64,000 nucleotides of DNA from NCBI RefSeq assembly GCF_008831285.2, contig NC_045144.1, forward strand, positions 20,969,716-21,033,715. Reading direction: 5' to 3'. This document shows positions 1 through 11,458 of the stretch, in pieces. The DNA is from Nymphaea colorata (lineage: Eukaryota; Streptophyta; Magnoliopsida; Nymphaeales; Nymphaeaceae). The notes under the pieces are model-generated. The model saw only the letters and a program-made list of their open reading frames with translations, did no database searches and was not told where the DNA came from. Position numbers and translations under genes: made by a program. Numbering within the stretch: the first letter of the stretch is position 1; every line of letters begins with the position of its first letter.

Positions 1-156
1 TTCATGGTGGCTCCCAATCATCCAAACTTAATTACTTTTCTAAAAAGGTTTTCTTTCTATGTCTTCATATATTTTATTCATCCACAAGGTATGCGTTAGA
101 AATATCTCTCCTCCATGTTAGAGCTTAAGTACCAAATTTGGAATACACTGATGTGG

Positions 157-191
<35 letters not shown>

Positions 192-590
192 CAAAGCACA
201 AGGCACAAAGCTGCTTCCTCTACTACTGTTTGCTCAGATCAACTGGTTATATGGGCCGCTTCCTCTACTACTATTTGCTCGAATCAGCTTCTTATATGTG
301 TGGGCTGGTGCACAATTTTCTTTTTAATAGAAAAAAAAAAGTGGAAAAGAGAAAAACAGTTAAAAGACTGAAAAGGACGTTTCTTTTAAAATAATTTTCA
401 AAATACCCCAACTGCCACATTTATAAACAAGTTCAGCTTGAGCTTGAATTAAAACTAGAGTTATAAACGGGTCGAGTTTCAAGTTATAACATTTAAGCCC
501 GATTTTGCTCGTGTCTGTATTTTTAGTTTTCATGGGCATGTCAATAATTTTTGACAAATTTTATCACTCTTTTTGTGGTGTTCACTTTCA

Positions 591-620
<30 letters not shown>
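1..620 (-). repeat. Inverted copy of the RING-cluster flank unit
   Basis: Read on the minus strand, this matches 41.2-41.66 kb and 42.47-42.65 kb. The roughly 800 bp lying between those two blocks is missing here, and a TA microsatellite (about 159-190) marks the join. A second TA tract is at 595-634. Short ORFs in this stretch only read through the TA tract and are not genes. A third copy lies near 54.9-56.3 kb. Confidence 0.7.
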
Positions 621-637
<17 letters not shown>

Positions 638-1408
638 GCTTGAAATTGCCTCATAAAGCTTGAGCCACGTCTAAAAGTTATTCTTGTTGTTATTGTTATA
701 AAAGAAAATACATTACCATAAAATCACATTTTTTTACCATAAAACAAAAATCCAGAAGTGATCACTTCGATTAACATTAGGTTAAATTCAAGATTAACCA
801 TGAGAAAGTTATCAATGGCAGAACTGGTTTATCAAAACACTCGGTAATTAAGATCCACGGGATGACCGTTTAGTTTGTCTCTGTCAAGCCAACAATCGTG
901 AGCTTTTTGCCGGTAAACACATGAACGCAACCACTGCAAGCTAGAATCGACTTGAACATATAAAAGGCGGATTCATTTCGATTTGTTAGAAGGATTGGAA
1001 AAATCTAAACTGACTCATTTTCAATCCTTGTTAGATCTAATTATCTGTGCATCAAATGGACGTGTTGAAACCATTTGCAGGTGAGAGGGAGTTTAAATTT
1101 CCACTGCTGTGTTTGCAGCAAATGTAAATGAATCTTCATGTTCAAATCCATGGATCCCGGCCAGAGCCGAGTCTTTCTTTAATTTTCCAGCTTCTATATA
1201 TAATTAATATCTAAGATCCACCATGAACAAACTAGTATTTATAATAGATTTCCAGGCAAAAATTGTATTACTTGAAAAACCTGCATCTTACACATAGAAT
1301 AAGGTTTAAAATGTTCATACATCAGATGAATCAATGATTCGTATCAGAAAAAATGTAGGTCATGAGCCCAATGAACATCGGTATGACCTAAATACAATGG
1401 TGAGTACA

Positions 1409-2035
1409 TCAATCGGTGGGCAACTGGAACCTACAGAGCGGACAGGAGTGGGCTCGTTCGAGCCAACCAACGATGCACTTCTCATGGAACTCGTGGTCGC
1501 AGGGCATGGCGGCCAAGCTCCCTTCCTTGCCGAACTCGTCCTGGCAGATGACACAGACCTTCTTTGCTAAAGAATCATCGCCATTTTCATGCATGGCCGC
1601 TCTCTTTCTCTTCAACGACTGCACCGACGACTTCGATGCTGGAACGGTCCTACAGGGCTCGGACGCTCCCAGACCCTCACCGGCATGCTGGCCGGGCGAA
1701 ACCTGGAAGAGCTGCAGAGTGAAGGTGACCTGGATGGGCTCACCGTCTGGAGTATCCCGGCCACAGTCGTGAACCACCTCTTGGATGCTGCCGCACAGAT
1801 CCGACGCATGGCTCTGCACGTGTGCAGCAATTGCCGTCGACCTGCCGGCGCACAGTCGCCGTCCCATGTGATGCCAAATGCAATCTACCGTGTCAAAGCA
1901 GCAATAGTACGTGTAGATACGCTGAGTCTCTGCCCGTAAGAGCTCAAACATCCTTATTCCGTCTTGATCTTCACGTCTCTGCTCGTCATACAGCTGCACC
2001 TCCAGCGTCAGCACCACTTTCCTCATTTCTGCCAT
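1409..2035 (-). CDS. RING-H2 finger protein, type A (copy A1), putative E3 ubiquitin ligase
   Basis: Intronless 208-residue ORF. The C-terminal RING-H2 finger has Cys161, Cys164, Cys179, His181, His184, Cys187, Cys198 and Cys201 (C3H2C3), with a Trp at 191 in the position that usually contacts the E2. Proteins of this class transfer ubiquitin from an E2 to substrates. A basic KRKR stretch before the finger (residues 142-145) could be a nuclear signal. The N-terminal 130 residues match no domain I recognise and probably select the substrate. No signal peptide or membrane segment is visible. The start is supported by the same start in copies A3 and A4 and by a polypurine 5' leader with AAG repeats just upstream. 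It lies head-to-head with type B copy B1. By eye the RING half is nearly identical to A3, while the N-terminal half differs at roughly a quarter of positions. Confidence 0.88.
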   Translation of the reverse strand: MAEMRKVVLTLEVQLYDEQRREDQDGIRMFELLRAETQRIYTYYCCFDTVDCIWHHMGRRLCAGRSTAIAAHVQSHASDLCGSIQEVVHDCGRDTPDGEPIQVTFTLQLFQVSPGQHAGEGLGASEPCRTVPASKSSVQSLKRKRAAMHENGDDSLAKKVCVICQDEFGKEGSLAAMPCDHEFHEKCIVGWLERAHSCPLCRFQLPTD

Positions 2036-2113
2036 CCTTCTGCTTCTTCTTCTTCTTCTTCAAGACGAGGTTAGAAAAGAAGCGGTGCTTATTTACCCAT
2101 TAATGAACGAACA

Positions 2114-2126
2114 GATATATATATGG
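2114..2126 (-). promoter_or_regulatory. TATA box of RING gene A1
   Basis: A TATATATAT run on the minus strand about 80-90 bp upstream of the A1 start codon. It sits in a context (GCTTGC before it, CTGTTCG after it) shared with the equivalent sites of A3 and A4. Confidence 0.5.
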
Positions 2127-3256
2127 CAAGCGGCACAGAGCAGAAATCTAGGGGCATATTCTTCGAGTTTATCTCCATTCTTGATGAACCCATTTTGTGA
2201 TTGGTACAAGAACTGAATAGAATTTGAATCCACCGACACCAATTCAGATCTGAGTCTGAGTACAGGCTCCTTAGTAGATCGGTAGTTTATGACGGTTGCC
2301 TCCGATAATTATCTGAACATAATGCAATATCTAACCGATAAGTATTTGTCGGATCGTAGTCAAACATCGGACTTGGACCTAGATTTGGTTAGGAATCTGC
2401 TCGTGGAATTTGAATCTGATACCAGATCTGACTAAATGGATATCAAATTTAATCCATAATCAGATATATCCACTCCATTTACATCTCTAATTAGATTGGC
2501 TGCAAAACAAACCGCGCGCTGGCTGATATAGGATTGAAAAGTAAAGTTATTATTATAAACTATTTAATAATGCCCGTCAAAGGAAAATCCATTATATTGT
2601 TTGGTCAGTGGAGGATTCCTTGTCATTAGGAGAAAAATAATCCCATTGCCGAATAATAAATTTCTGCATATTTCTCACTTAATTTGGAGAAGACATTGCC
2701 ATAGGCTTTATTTATATAAGCTTTCTTCCTGCCTTATGTAGATAAGCCTATCTTCAACTCTTATCAGAAGAAGAATGCCAAAGAAAATCCAAGTGCCACA
2801 ATAAGCCAAACAAAAATATTCAATATACTACGTTAACGGTTAACGGTAGTTTTGTGTAAAAATAGTATATATATCCTAGAATGAAGTAAAATGATTCCAT
2901 GTAAATTCTTCAAATGTCATTTTCCGTTTAATTAGTATTGAGCGTACTAAGATGACATATATCCTACAGTTAGAACATACATTCATGTGTTCCAATTCCA
3001 CATATAAAATTTGTGACAACAAATGAGGAAACTTCAAAATTAAAAATGGTGCGGCCAGTAGATAAGTTTAAAAAAAATGGACAGTTAGGACGGCTGAGGC
3101 AATTTCAATCTGATAACTAAGGACACCAATCTCAGATTTAGATCTGCTTACGATTTAGAGAGATACATATATATTCACCTACAAGTCTAAGCTGCATCCG
3201 AATCCTATCTAAGTAAACGGTTGTTGCCATCTGGATTTAGATATATATCTATATAT
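2127..3256. other. Intergenic region between divergent RING genes A1 and B1
   Basis: No ORF of note. The part near 2250-2350 matches the upstream regions of A3 (44.2-44.3 kb) and A4 (63.5-63.6 kb). The part from about 2880 matches the upstream region of the other B genes (39.2-39.6 kb inverted, 46.37-46.75 kb). The region therefore probably contains both promoters, joined back to back. Confidence 0.6.
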
Positions 3257-3415
3257 TTCCAGCTTCTACACATATATCTATGAAAAAATATTGAATTAAT
3301 CAAGAATGGAGATAAATCAAGCGGCATGGGTTTCCTGTTCCAGCTTCTACACATATGTCTATTAAACAATATTGAATTAATCGAGAATGGAGATTAATCA
3401 AGCGGCATGAATTTC
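3257..3415 (+). repeat. Direct tandem repeat upstream of B1 (two units of about 81 bp)
   Basis: Two imperfect copies begin with TTCCAGCTTCTACACATAT, at about 3257 and 3338, and run through a GGAGATnAATCAAGCGGCATG stretch. The same doubled unit lies upstream of the type B genes at 38.1 kb (inverted) and 47.0 kb, so the doubling predates the gene duplications. It lies about 120-270 bp before the start codon and may include the transcription start region. Confidence 0.65.
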
Positions 3416-3532
3416 CAGATCTTCGTTGTTGTTGCTTTACATATCTCTTCATAGATCAATTGCTTAAGCAACGCAGCTCCAGTACTTCCAATCTGCAGAA
3501 GATCAGAGAGGGGGAGCGAGAGAGAGAGAGAG

Positions 3533-4327
3533 ATGTTGAGAACGACAGTTAGCTCGTTAACTCGAAGTTTCACGGTGGCGACGCCGGAACCAAGAACTGC
3601 ACATCACGAGACGGCTTCAGCAATGGTGCATCTGCATTTCCAGACAAGGTTCTGTACAGAAGCCGGAGGAGCTGAAGGTGGTGGTGAAGAAGGAGGTTCA
3701 ACGGAGACTCCGGCGGTTCATAGTCTCCGCTTGTTCACGAGCTCCGTCATCGTGAACCGCAGCAGCTTGCGGACACCAGAGGAGATCACGGAGCACGTCC
3801 GGCGACACTTCTCCGATCACGAGTGCGGGTGGCTTCTCGGTTGGGCTGACCATGTTGCAATTGAGATGTGCGACTTGATCCTGCAGCCGGGAGATGGCCG
3901 GGCGGCGTTGAGTCCCGGCGAGGTTCAGACGGTATCGTTGACTACCACCGTCACTTATCACTCAGTGGAATTCCGGGAAGATGTTGACGGCGATTTGGAG
4001 GATCCGACCGAAGATATGACCGACGCTCAGGAGGAGATGGATCTTGCCGACGATTTGGAGGAGTTGGCAGCCGGCGATGCTCTGTTTGCTTACGAGGCGG
4101 TGCCGGCCCCAGCGTCGAAGGCGTCCCTAGATGCCTTGGTGAGGAAGAAGGCGGAGGAAAATGGCCAGAATACGTGCGTGGTTTGCCAGGCTGAAGTTGG
4201 TAGAGGAGACTGCCTGTTTAGAATGCCTTGCTCCCATGAATTTCATGAAGGCTGCATCCTGGCATGGCTTCGACGAGCCCATTCTTGCCCTATCTGTCGC
4301 CATGAGTTGCCGACTGATGATTATTGA
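3533..4327 (+). CDS. RING-H2 finger protein, type B (copy B1), putative E3 ubiquitin ligase
   Basis: Intronless 264-residue ORF. The C-terminal RING-H2 finger uses Cys215, Cys218, Cys233, His235, His238, Cys241, Cys252 and Cys255, with Trp245 as the likely E2-contact residue. Before it come an acidic stretch (about 150-185, rich in Asp and Glu), a Gly/Glu-rich linker (about 44-58) and a predicted mixed strand/helix region (60-145) that I cannot assign to a family. No signal peptide or membrane span is seen. The start follows a GA-rich leader (3508-3532) shared with the other B copies. Ubiquitin-ligase activity is inferred from the intact finger; substrate and location are unknown. It is divergent to A1 and is followed by the cluster's repeated downstream block. 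Confidence 0.88.
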   Translation: MLRTTVSSLTRSFTVATPEPRTAHHETASAMVHLHFQTRFCTEAGGAEGGGEEGGSTETPAVHSLRLFTSSVIVNRSSLRTPEEITEHVRRHFSDHECGWLLGWADHVAIEMCDLILQPGDGRAALSPGEVQTVSLTTTVTYHSVEFREDVDGDLEDPTEDMTDAQEEMDLADDLEELAAGDALFAYEAVPAPASKASLDALVRKKAEENGQNTCVVCQAEVGRGDCLFRMPCSHEFHEGCILAWLRRAHSCPICRHELPTDDY

Positions 4328-4582
4328 CAGATTTCATGCATTTTTACTGTTGATTAAAGATGTAAATCAACATTTTATCAGATATGTAATATTTCATATG
4401 TTGATGAACAATTTTTCATCCTTGTTCTATATTGACAATGCAAATATACACCAACATTTGATTTTAGTTCAAATTTGCCTGAACTCCATCTATATATTTT
4501 TCTCTGAATCTTTTCCTGTTTTGATTCCTGGCCTGCAACTACCACACCTCGCTCCCATTTTAGGCAAAAAGTCCCACAACCT

Positions 4583-4605
4583 TCTCTCTCTCTCTCTCTC
4601 TCTCT

Positions 4606-4685
<80 letters not shown>
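4583..4685. repeat. CT/TA compound microsatellite
   Basis: A (CT)n tract followed by a (TA)n tract of about 75 bp, in the 3' region of B1. Much shorter versions occur at the equivalent places of the other B copies. The tyrosine-isoleucine-rich ORFs across it are artefacts of the repeat. Confidence 0.95.
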
Positions 4686-4687
<2 letters not shown>

Positions 4688-4823
4688 GCACACGATCATC
4701 TCTCTTTCTAGTGTTCGCATCTTCGACATTGTGTTCGTGACTTCATTCTCTCTTTCACGATCGAAGATACATGCACCTCGGTGCACTCTCATTCAAGTGG
4801 GTTTCTTGTGCATATTCCAGTGA

Positions 4824-5075
4824 TTGCATTCATATCTTTGTTGTCGCTGGGAAATTGGAGAACTAAAGCATTCATATATACCCAGGAAAACTAATAACAG
4901 AGCCAATTTTGTATTAATCACAATGGATCTTGCAGAATATGCTGAGATGAATCGGTTCCAATATGATCGATGTTTCTATCATGGTTCTTTGATTGAATTT
5001 TCTTGGAAGAAGACTCGTGCATTTTTCTTTTTCGGTTCAGATCAAATGATTTTCCAAAACAAATTAATGTGTTGA
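4824..5075 (+). CDS. Hypothetical small ORF repeated downstream of B genes (copy 1)
   Basis: An 83-codon ORF whose core (MDLAEYAEM..FQYD..FYHGS..E.SWKKT..FFFG.DQMIFQNK) recurs at 37458-37712 (-), 48133-48381 (+) and, with a stop codon, near 49.5-49.7 kb. I do not recognise the protein. It lies 0.5 kb past each type B gene and travels with the duplicated block. It could be a real small gene, a captured exon, or simply open sequence in a young duplication. The best-supported start is the internal Met of MDLAEYAEM (about position 4923), since the residues before it vary more. Confidence 0.3.
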   Translation: MHSYLCCRWEIGELKHSYIPRKTNNRANFVLITMDLAEYAEMNRFQYDRCFYHGSLIEFSWKKTRAFFFFGSDQMIFQNKLMC

Positions 5076-5099
5076 TAATTTTCAGTAAAATGATTCCAT

Positions 5100-5830
5100 A
5101 TAAATTCTTCAAATGTCCACTCTCTCCAACAAGTTATGCATATCTTGAATTTCGCAGAATTGTAATGTAAGAAACAGCAAATTTCTCTTCGAATATTTAA
5201 ATTTTAAAATTCACAAAAAAAGATACTGAAAAATAGCCAAAACTCCGAACAATTCTTAGGACGATTTTGAAAAAAATGAAATGATTTATTTTTCTTTCAT
5301 CCTTCTCCCTTTCTCTTCTCTTTTTTCTTTCTTCTCCCAACCTGGCTTCTTGTTTTTCCCTTTTTTTGGCTTCTCACATTCGTTTATTTTTCATTCCCTC
5401 TTTTCCTCCATTCTTTTTCTTTTTTCTTTTTTTCTTGTAATGTACCCATTTTATCATAAGTATATTCGTTCTTATAAATGTGAGCAGTTTCTTTTGTATA
5501 TTTTCTTAAATTATGTTGTATATGTCATAAGACTTGTTGTACGTGCACTGTGTACATGCAGAAGCAGAGCTACATTGAAGCTGGTGTGGGCAATTGTCCA
5601 CACCAGCCCACAAAATTACTTTATTTACATATATAAACTTCATTAATTTTAAGCTTTTTATATATGAGTGCCCCTTAAAATTTGAAATTCAAACTTAGAG
5701 TGCCTTTAGCCAAAAATTTCTTGGTACGCCATTCACTACATGATACTTTGTTGCTCATACTTCCTCATTCTTACTACCCTGAAAAGGCCACTCAAATCAA
5801 TTAATGGTTGCTACAAGTGATGTCTTGCTG
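5100..5830 (+). repeat. Downstream block of type B genes, copy 1
   Basis: Noncoding, with pyrimidine-rich runs (5290-5440). It matches 48.4-48.95 kb and 49.75-50.45 kb closely. It contains at 5580-5607 a near-perfect palindrome (GCTGGTGTGGGCAA and its complement, one mismatch) that is perfect at 50241-50268. Confidence 0.65.
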
Positions 5831-5833
5831 TAG

Positions 5834-6180
5834 GTTGTGAAAGATGGGAGGATTACACAATCTAGTTATTATGATAGCATTTTATCTTTCGATCTGATTT
5901 TATGGAACTGGTTGGTTCAGATGCCCTCAGAGGGGGGGCCATGGCTCGGGTGAGCGTAGAAAAAAAAATTTATATTGAAAAGATCAAATTTTTTTAGTTT
6001 GGCCTAACCCGTCGCTCCTCTTGGCCCGACCTGCAGACCGTTTGGCCTGCCCCTGAAAAAAATTCTGGCTTCGCCCTTGGATGCCCTTACTCTATCGGCC
6101 ATAAAAGCTGCTGGAGCTGCTCTTGATTCACAACCATCTGATGCCAATGATTTAAACAAATGTTCTAAGGTGGAATCAAA
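5834..6180 (+). pseudogene. ABCC-type (MRP) ABC transporter exon fragment, interrupted by a MITE
   Basis: After a plausible acceptor (TTGCTGTAG) the sequence reads VVKDGRITQSSYYDSIL. After a one-base frame shift it reads SDFMELVGSDALTLSAIKAAGAAL once the inserted element is ignored. This pattern (V.K.G.I.Q.G.Y..IL..G.DFMELVGAH..AL..I) is what I know from the region just after the first nucleotide-binding domain of plant ABCC transporters. The Gly before Tyr and the Ala-His pair are altered. No other transporter exons are nearby, so it is a captured or left-over fragment. Shorter remnants of it are at about 48.96-49.02 kb and 50.46-50.53 kb. Confidence 0.55.
5928..6079. mobile_element. hAT-like MITE (152 bp) with 8-bp target duplication
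   Basis: The insertion is flanked on both sides by GATGCCCT (5920-5927 and 6080-6087). The ends are imperfect inverted repeats (CAGAGGGGGGGCC; complement of the right end CAAGGGCGAAGCC). It is related by sequence to the element at 30744-30922. The 8-bp duplication points to the hAT superfamily. It has no coding capacity. Confidence 0.75.
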
Positions 6181-8725
6181 AGGTCCATATTTTATCCATT
6201 TTTGGGTTGTTGAGGTCTTGCGCTTCCTATGTTATAGGGTTTCTTGAAAGAATTGCAATGATTTCATGGCAAGTTTTCACTACTTTCATTAAGGGCCATT
6301 TGACTCATTGAAAATATAGAATTGGAAAGAAGTTTTCATAAACTTATTTCAGGAACACTGAAGAAATGGAAACAAAATCTAGATTTTCAAAACCCTTTTG
6401 TGTTTGCCGGACTTTGGTTTATGTTCCAGGAAATAAATTTCTCAGTTTGATAGGAATGAAAGATGAAAAACAGAGTCGTTGGAGATTAAGCATTGCTTTG
6501 AAATTTTATTATACATTATGGGGTGTCTACTTACTTGTTTTAAAAGATACCCAAACCATTTAAAAATACATGTAAACTTGTAGCGCGAACTGAATTTTTT
6601 AACAAAAACACAATATTTATAGAGAATAAATATTATTGCATGATAGATGATGCATTTTGTCCATGAAAAAAAAAAAGTTAGCCTTGTAGGCTGCATAAAA
6701 TTTGGTGGCACTTGAATACCAACTCTTACGCTTTCATGGCTTGATGGTGCAGAAGTTCTGATCATCCACGTATAACAGGGAACATTGCAAATATTCACAC
6801 TACCCCTTGAGAAAGCTCTTCAAATCATCATTCATATGAGAGATTTGGTGCATTTGGAACATTAATGTCTAATAAGGAATTTACAAGTACGATGCTGTCT
6901 GAACATTGAATCCGGAACATATCGTTTGAATTCACCGGTTTTAGTTCCATAACAAAGGATTTGTTTAAGTTGAAATTCACATGTCTTCAGTTTTATAATA
7001 AATCATTCATTTATTGGCATGCATCCAGAGACAAACCCACATGCTGTTGACACTTGACACCTTGAGTCATTGGCTTCCTAGTAATGGGCCATACTTGTGT
7101 TTACACATCCAGAATTTGCAATTTAAGGCGACGGCCCAAATATTCATTAATTTTGATTAAATTGTGATCAATAGTTGATAATTCAATAGAAAAAAGCCTA
7201 GCCCTCGGCCGTTTAGTTATCACATCAATAATTTTTCACATGGGCTCTGCTCAGCTATTTTTATAACTGAACAGAAAGAAGAGAAACAATGGCAAAAACT
7301 TGTCCAGTCTCTTTAGTGGAGATGAAATTGGGTGCACACTGAAGTGATTGATTCTTGAGGAGAGAGAGGAAGGGCATTTTTTATACAATTGAAAGATACA
7401 ACTGCATTTTAAAAATGTACGTAAGCGATCAGTTGAATGGTGCGAGTCACGACGCACGGAAAATTAAACAGGGGACCAACGGAGCTGTTAAGAGAACAGA
7501 GACCAGAATGTGCAGCACCTACCTTCTAATAATATTTTTAACTGATATCCGTACATATGATTCAGGTTGCAGCTCTTAATTTTCGTTTGTGAAAACGAAA
7601 TCCAAACCCAATCCATAAAATTCAGGTATTCAGGTTTGGATTGAGCCGGAATAATGTGGATCTGAGTGTCCAAGAGGCTTTGTCATTAATAATCCATACC
7701 CATATCCACGCACTCAAAACTGCAGCCATATCTGGAGATGTTTGGAGCTCTCAGCCCTGATTTTCTTTAGCTCGTCTCCTTTTCATAATTCCTGGGCATT
7801 TTTGTCATTGTTATGCCCTTAATATGCTGCTGAAGAAGTAAGTTTTCGCTCCCCCTGTAATATAAGCCCACCCAATTGCTGAGGGTCTCCTTTACAACTA
7901 TACAGCGAGGTAGGATGCAAATGGATTAATGAACATATCCAATTATCATTGTACATATCGGCGATGTATATCAATTGGACCACCAACTGAATATTTTTGT
8001 GCTATGTTAGGTCGATGGTTCTAAGCAGTCTTCCTGATTGTAAGCAGGTGAAAAGATGCTCGAAACAAACCAAACGCTTTCTGTTCTGCGCATTAAATGT
8101 TGAACAACCCTTGCCAGGCATTCCACCCATGTACAGATGCTTGCTCTTCTAGCAGCCAATATAAGCAAGGTGGGTTAGGCAGATTATCATATTATGCCAA
8201 TAAAGAGACACAATCTTCGACTTGATTTTGTATTCGAGTTCAGCCCCTGAACAGGTGGATGAAGCACTTTCTTTGGCCACACATTGCTTTTGCTGAAAGT
8301 GAAAAATGCCATGAACTCAACAGCTGGTTGCTGATCAGCTAAATTCAGCTAAACAAAATGCTAATCTGTGTTCGAAATATTTTCTTCCGGGCAACTTAAG
8401 CCCTTCTTTGTTCATGAATGAACTAAGCATGTAACTGGGTGCTTGTCTTCAGTTGTGTCGCATAATTGTTTTTCGCAGCAAAGGAGTTTACCAAATGAGA
8501 AAAATAAGGCAAAATTTTCTAAAGTTATTTAAATAAATGTTATGCAAAACTTATGCAATGTTATTGGTACAGATGAATGATCAAGTCCCTGGATATGCAT
8601 TTGAAGCTTTAAACAACACAATCGACAATGAATATTGTAACTGTCATAATAACAATTAAATATAAAAAAAGACAAATATTGACTGTTCCGCAGTAAATCT
8701 CTCTGCTGCATATTCAATAAAAAAT
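6181..8725. other. Gene-poor stretch
   Basis: No convincing gene was seen on either strand. The part up to about 6600 still resembles the B-gene downstream block (compare 6520-6590 with 49.03-49.11 kb). The remainder is AT-rich and looks single-copy within this window. Confidence 0.5.
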
Positions 8726-8734
8726 GTTCGGTTA

Positions 8735-8925
8735 CTGATCAAGCAGCCTGAATACAATAGGTGGATAATCAACAAAACCTTCCCCACCATCAACATCCAT
8801 TGAAAGCAAGACTTGCTGGACTGCATAAAGAACGGATGATAGTAGTGCCCCGCATTCAAGTAATTCTCTAGAACTGCAGGAGATGTAAATGATGACCCTG
8901 TTTGTCTTGGTCACAGCTAGCAAAT
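8735..8925 (-). other. Possible isolated coding exon, unassigned
   Basis: The minus strand reads an open stretch ending LLSMDVDGGEGFVDYPPIVFRLLDQ followed by a stop. The composition looks like real protein, and possible splice sites (TGCAG on the minus strand) are present. I cannot assign a family with confidence and see no neighbouring exons, so it may be a last exon or a fragment. Confidence 0.25.
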
Positions 8926-11458
8926 GCCATCTGCAGTTCTGACACTACCAGGCTAGTAACAATATCTATGAATTGCAAAAAAATAAGGAATATATTGAAC
9001 ACGTGCTTTGCATTTTGTTAGAAATATTGACATGTAACTCAGTTAACATTGATCCATGAAGCTATGTTTCCAAGTCCAACAAACAAATGACCAACACAAA
9101 CAGGAGTTGATAATTGTCAGCCAATTCAATGGAAGATGATAACAATGTGGTTAGTGGTGGTGTTATAAGAGTGAACTTTCAAGGTAAGGAAAAAAGGCAC
9201 ATATACAAACACAAAGGGGAAAAAAAAAGCAGTGTCATCCCAGTAACTATCACGTATAATTGCTTCGAGGAAAAGAATTGTATACAGCATTAATCTTCAT
9301 CCCATGAAGTAGAGTCATCTTCTTCATTGGTTCTACTTGGTCCGCATTCTTCATCATCTTCTTCTTCTAAATCTGAAGACAACCCAACCTCTAAATTTTC
9401 TGCTTCTGGAAATGGATTCACATGGTCAATATAGATTCGATCTGCATTTATGTTTGCTATTTCTGCAGCCATGCTTTGCAAATGCATGTTCATTCTAATG
9501 AATACCAAATCAGTTAATCTAGATGGTAAAAGATTGCTTCTCTTCTTTGTATTAACAGCTTCAAATGCACTCCAATTTCTTTCGCAAGCTGATGCACTGC
9601 ATGGCTGGCTTAAAATTTTGATTGCTACTCTTTGAAGAATAGGAACAGAACATCCACATATCAACCACCAAACACCTAACATAATTTAAAGAAACAAACA
9701 AACAAAATTGAGAATCATACAATCGCAAATTTGTAATTAAAACATTTAACCAATCATCAACAATTCAGAAAAAGTGAGACACTTACGTGGATGAGAAGTG
9801 TCAATAATATTCATGGATAGCTCACCACGAAATAATGATGGATGTCTGGTTTGATATTTGGCCAATTCAAGAGACATATTTGCACAATCCTCAGGAACAA
9901 GAAGTTTTTCTATTGCTAACTCCAAACCTTTCCGAACTTCATCATTCATCCTTACTTTATTATTCCAGAACAAATGAGGATTTAGATAAGCTGCTGCGGC
10001 ATATATGGGACTGTTCAAATTACGGTTCCATCTCTTGTCAATTATACTCCAATATGGCATATATTTTTCTCTCATGTTGTTGCATGCACTCTTGATAGCT
10101 TCTTTAGCTCTATCAAGTGCTTCATACAAATAGCCCATAGTGGCTCCTTCCCCATCTACCATCTTAAGTACTCTCACTAATGGTTCAACAAACCTTATTA
10201 TTTCTTTTGCCTTTCTCCAAAAATCTTCATTTTGAATGAGCCTTGTAAGTTCTTTTGCATCATTTTTTTCAGTGTTTTCAACATGTCTCCAATCATTGGA
10301 GGCAACCATAAACTTCAGGCCCTCTTCTTGTTTTAAGATGGAATCCAAACAAATAAATTGAGAGGCAAATCTAGTCACACCGGGCCTCCTCAACTCCTTT
10401 CCCTTTGTATAAGTTCTCATTATATCTAAAGCATGTTGCTTATTATATAAGAACTTGACAGCCTGCCTTGCTTTGCACATGATATTTTTCACATCTTCTA
10501 AACTATCAATGTCTTCAAGCATTAAGTCAATGCAATGGGCAGCACAAGATGTGGTAAAAATGTTTGGATATTTTCCTTCAAGAATACGTTTTGCTTTTCT
10601 ATAATTGCTTCCATTATCGGTAACAATTGTACAACATTGTTTGCCCCAATTTCTTCTATAGTTGGAGATAAAAAATCAACTATAAATTCTGCACTTTTAG
10701 GGCCTTTTTCAACTTGACTTGCCTTCCAAAATACGGTGCCAGTTGGAGAGCTCACCAATAAGTTTATATAGAACTTGCTTCTAATCGTGTCTTTCCAAAT
10801 ATGAGACATAATTGTGCATCCAGATTCTGTCCATGTTTTCTTCATTTCATCAACATATACTAGAGCATCTTTTCTTGCTTCATCTAGTAGTTTCGTTCTC
10901 GTTGTTTCAGAGCTCGGGAGAATGTACCCTGGTCCAAAGTTTGTAGCAGCAGCAACAAAATTTTTGAAATCCACTGATTGAAGCAAGTTGAAAGGCACAT
11001 TATTCATTACAATACCTTTCAGTCAATGTTGTAAAACGCGTATCGTAAGCCGTATCGGTCGGGCTTTAAGATACGCCGTATCGTAACGTATCGTAACATA
11101 TCGTAACCGTATCGTAAATTTTTTAAAAAAATTATTAATAAATCAGAAAAAATTTAAAAAAATTCGGAAAATTCATAAAAAAAATCAGAAAAAATTAAAA
11201 ATAATAAATTGTTCATAGAAAACATGTTTGAGATAATGATAGACTTATTATTGCTATAAACTTACGCGTTCATCATTCATAAACATCAAAATTCATAACA
11301 ATAATACAATATCATTCAACAAAGCATAAGGCCATAAGCCATAAAGTGATAAAATCATAAATGATAAAACATTCAATCAAGTGTTCAACAACCATAGATT
11401 CATAACTCTTAAGTTTTTGATACATATAAAATGAAAGCACTCTTGACTTGACTCTCAT

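Noticed and set aside
1416-1939. Open frames on the plus strand opposite RING gene A1 (and opposite B1-B4, A3)
   Set aside because: They are antisense shadows of the RING genes. The reading is explained by codon bias and changes freely between paralogs.
4500-4800. Long open frames of repeated tyrosine-isoleucine across TA tracts (also near 138, 37800, 49300 and 58400)
   Set aside because: They only translate TA/CT microsatellites and have no conserved sequence outside the tract.
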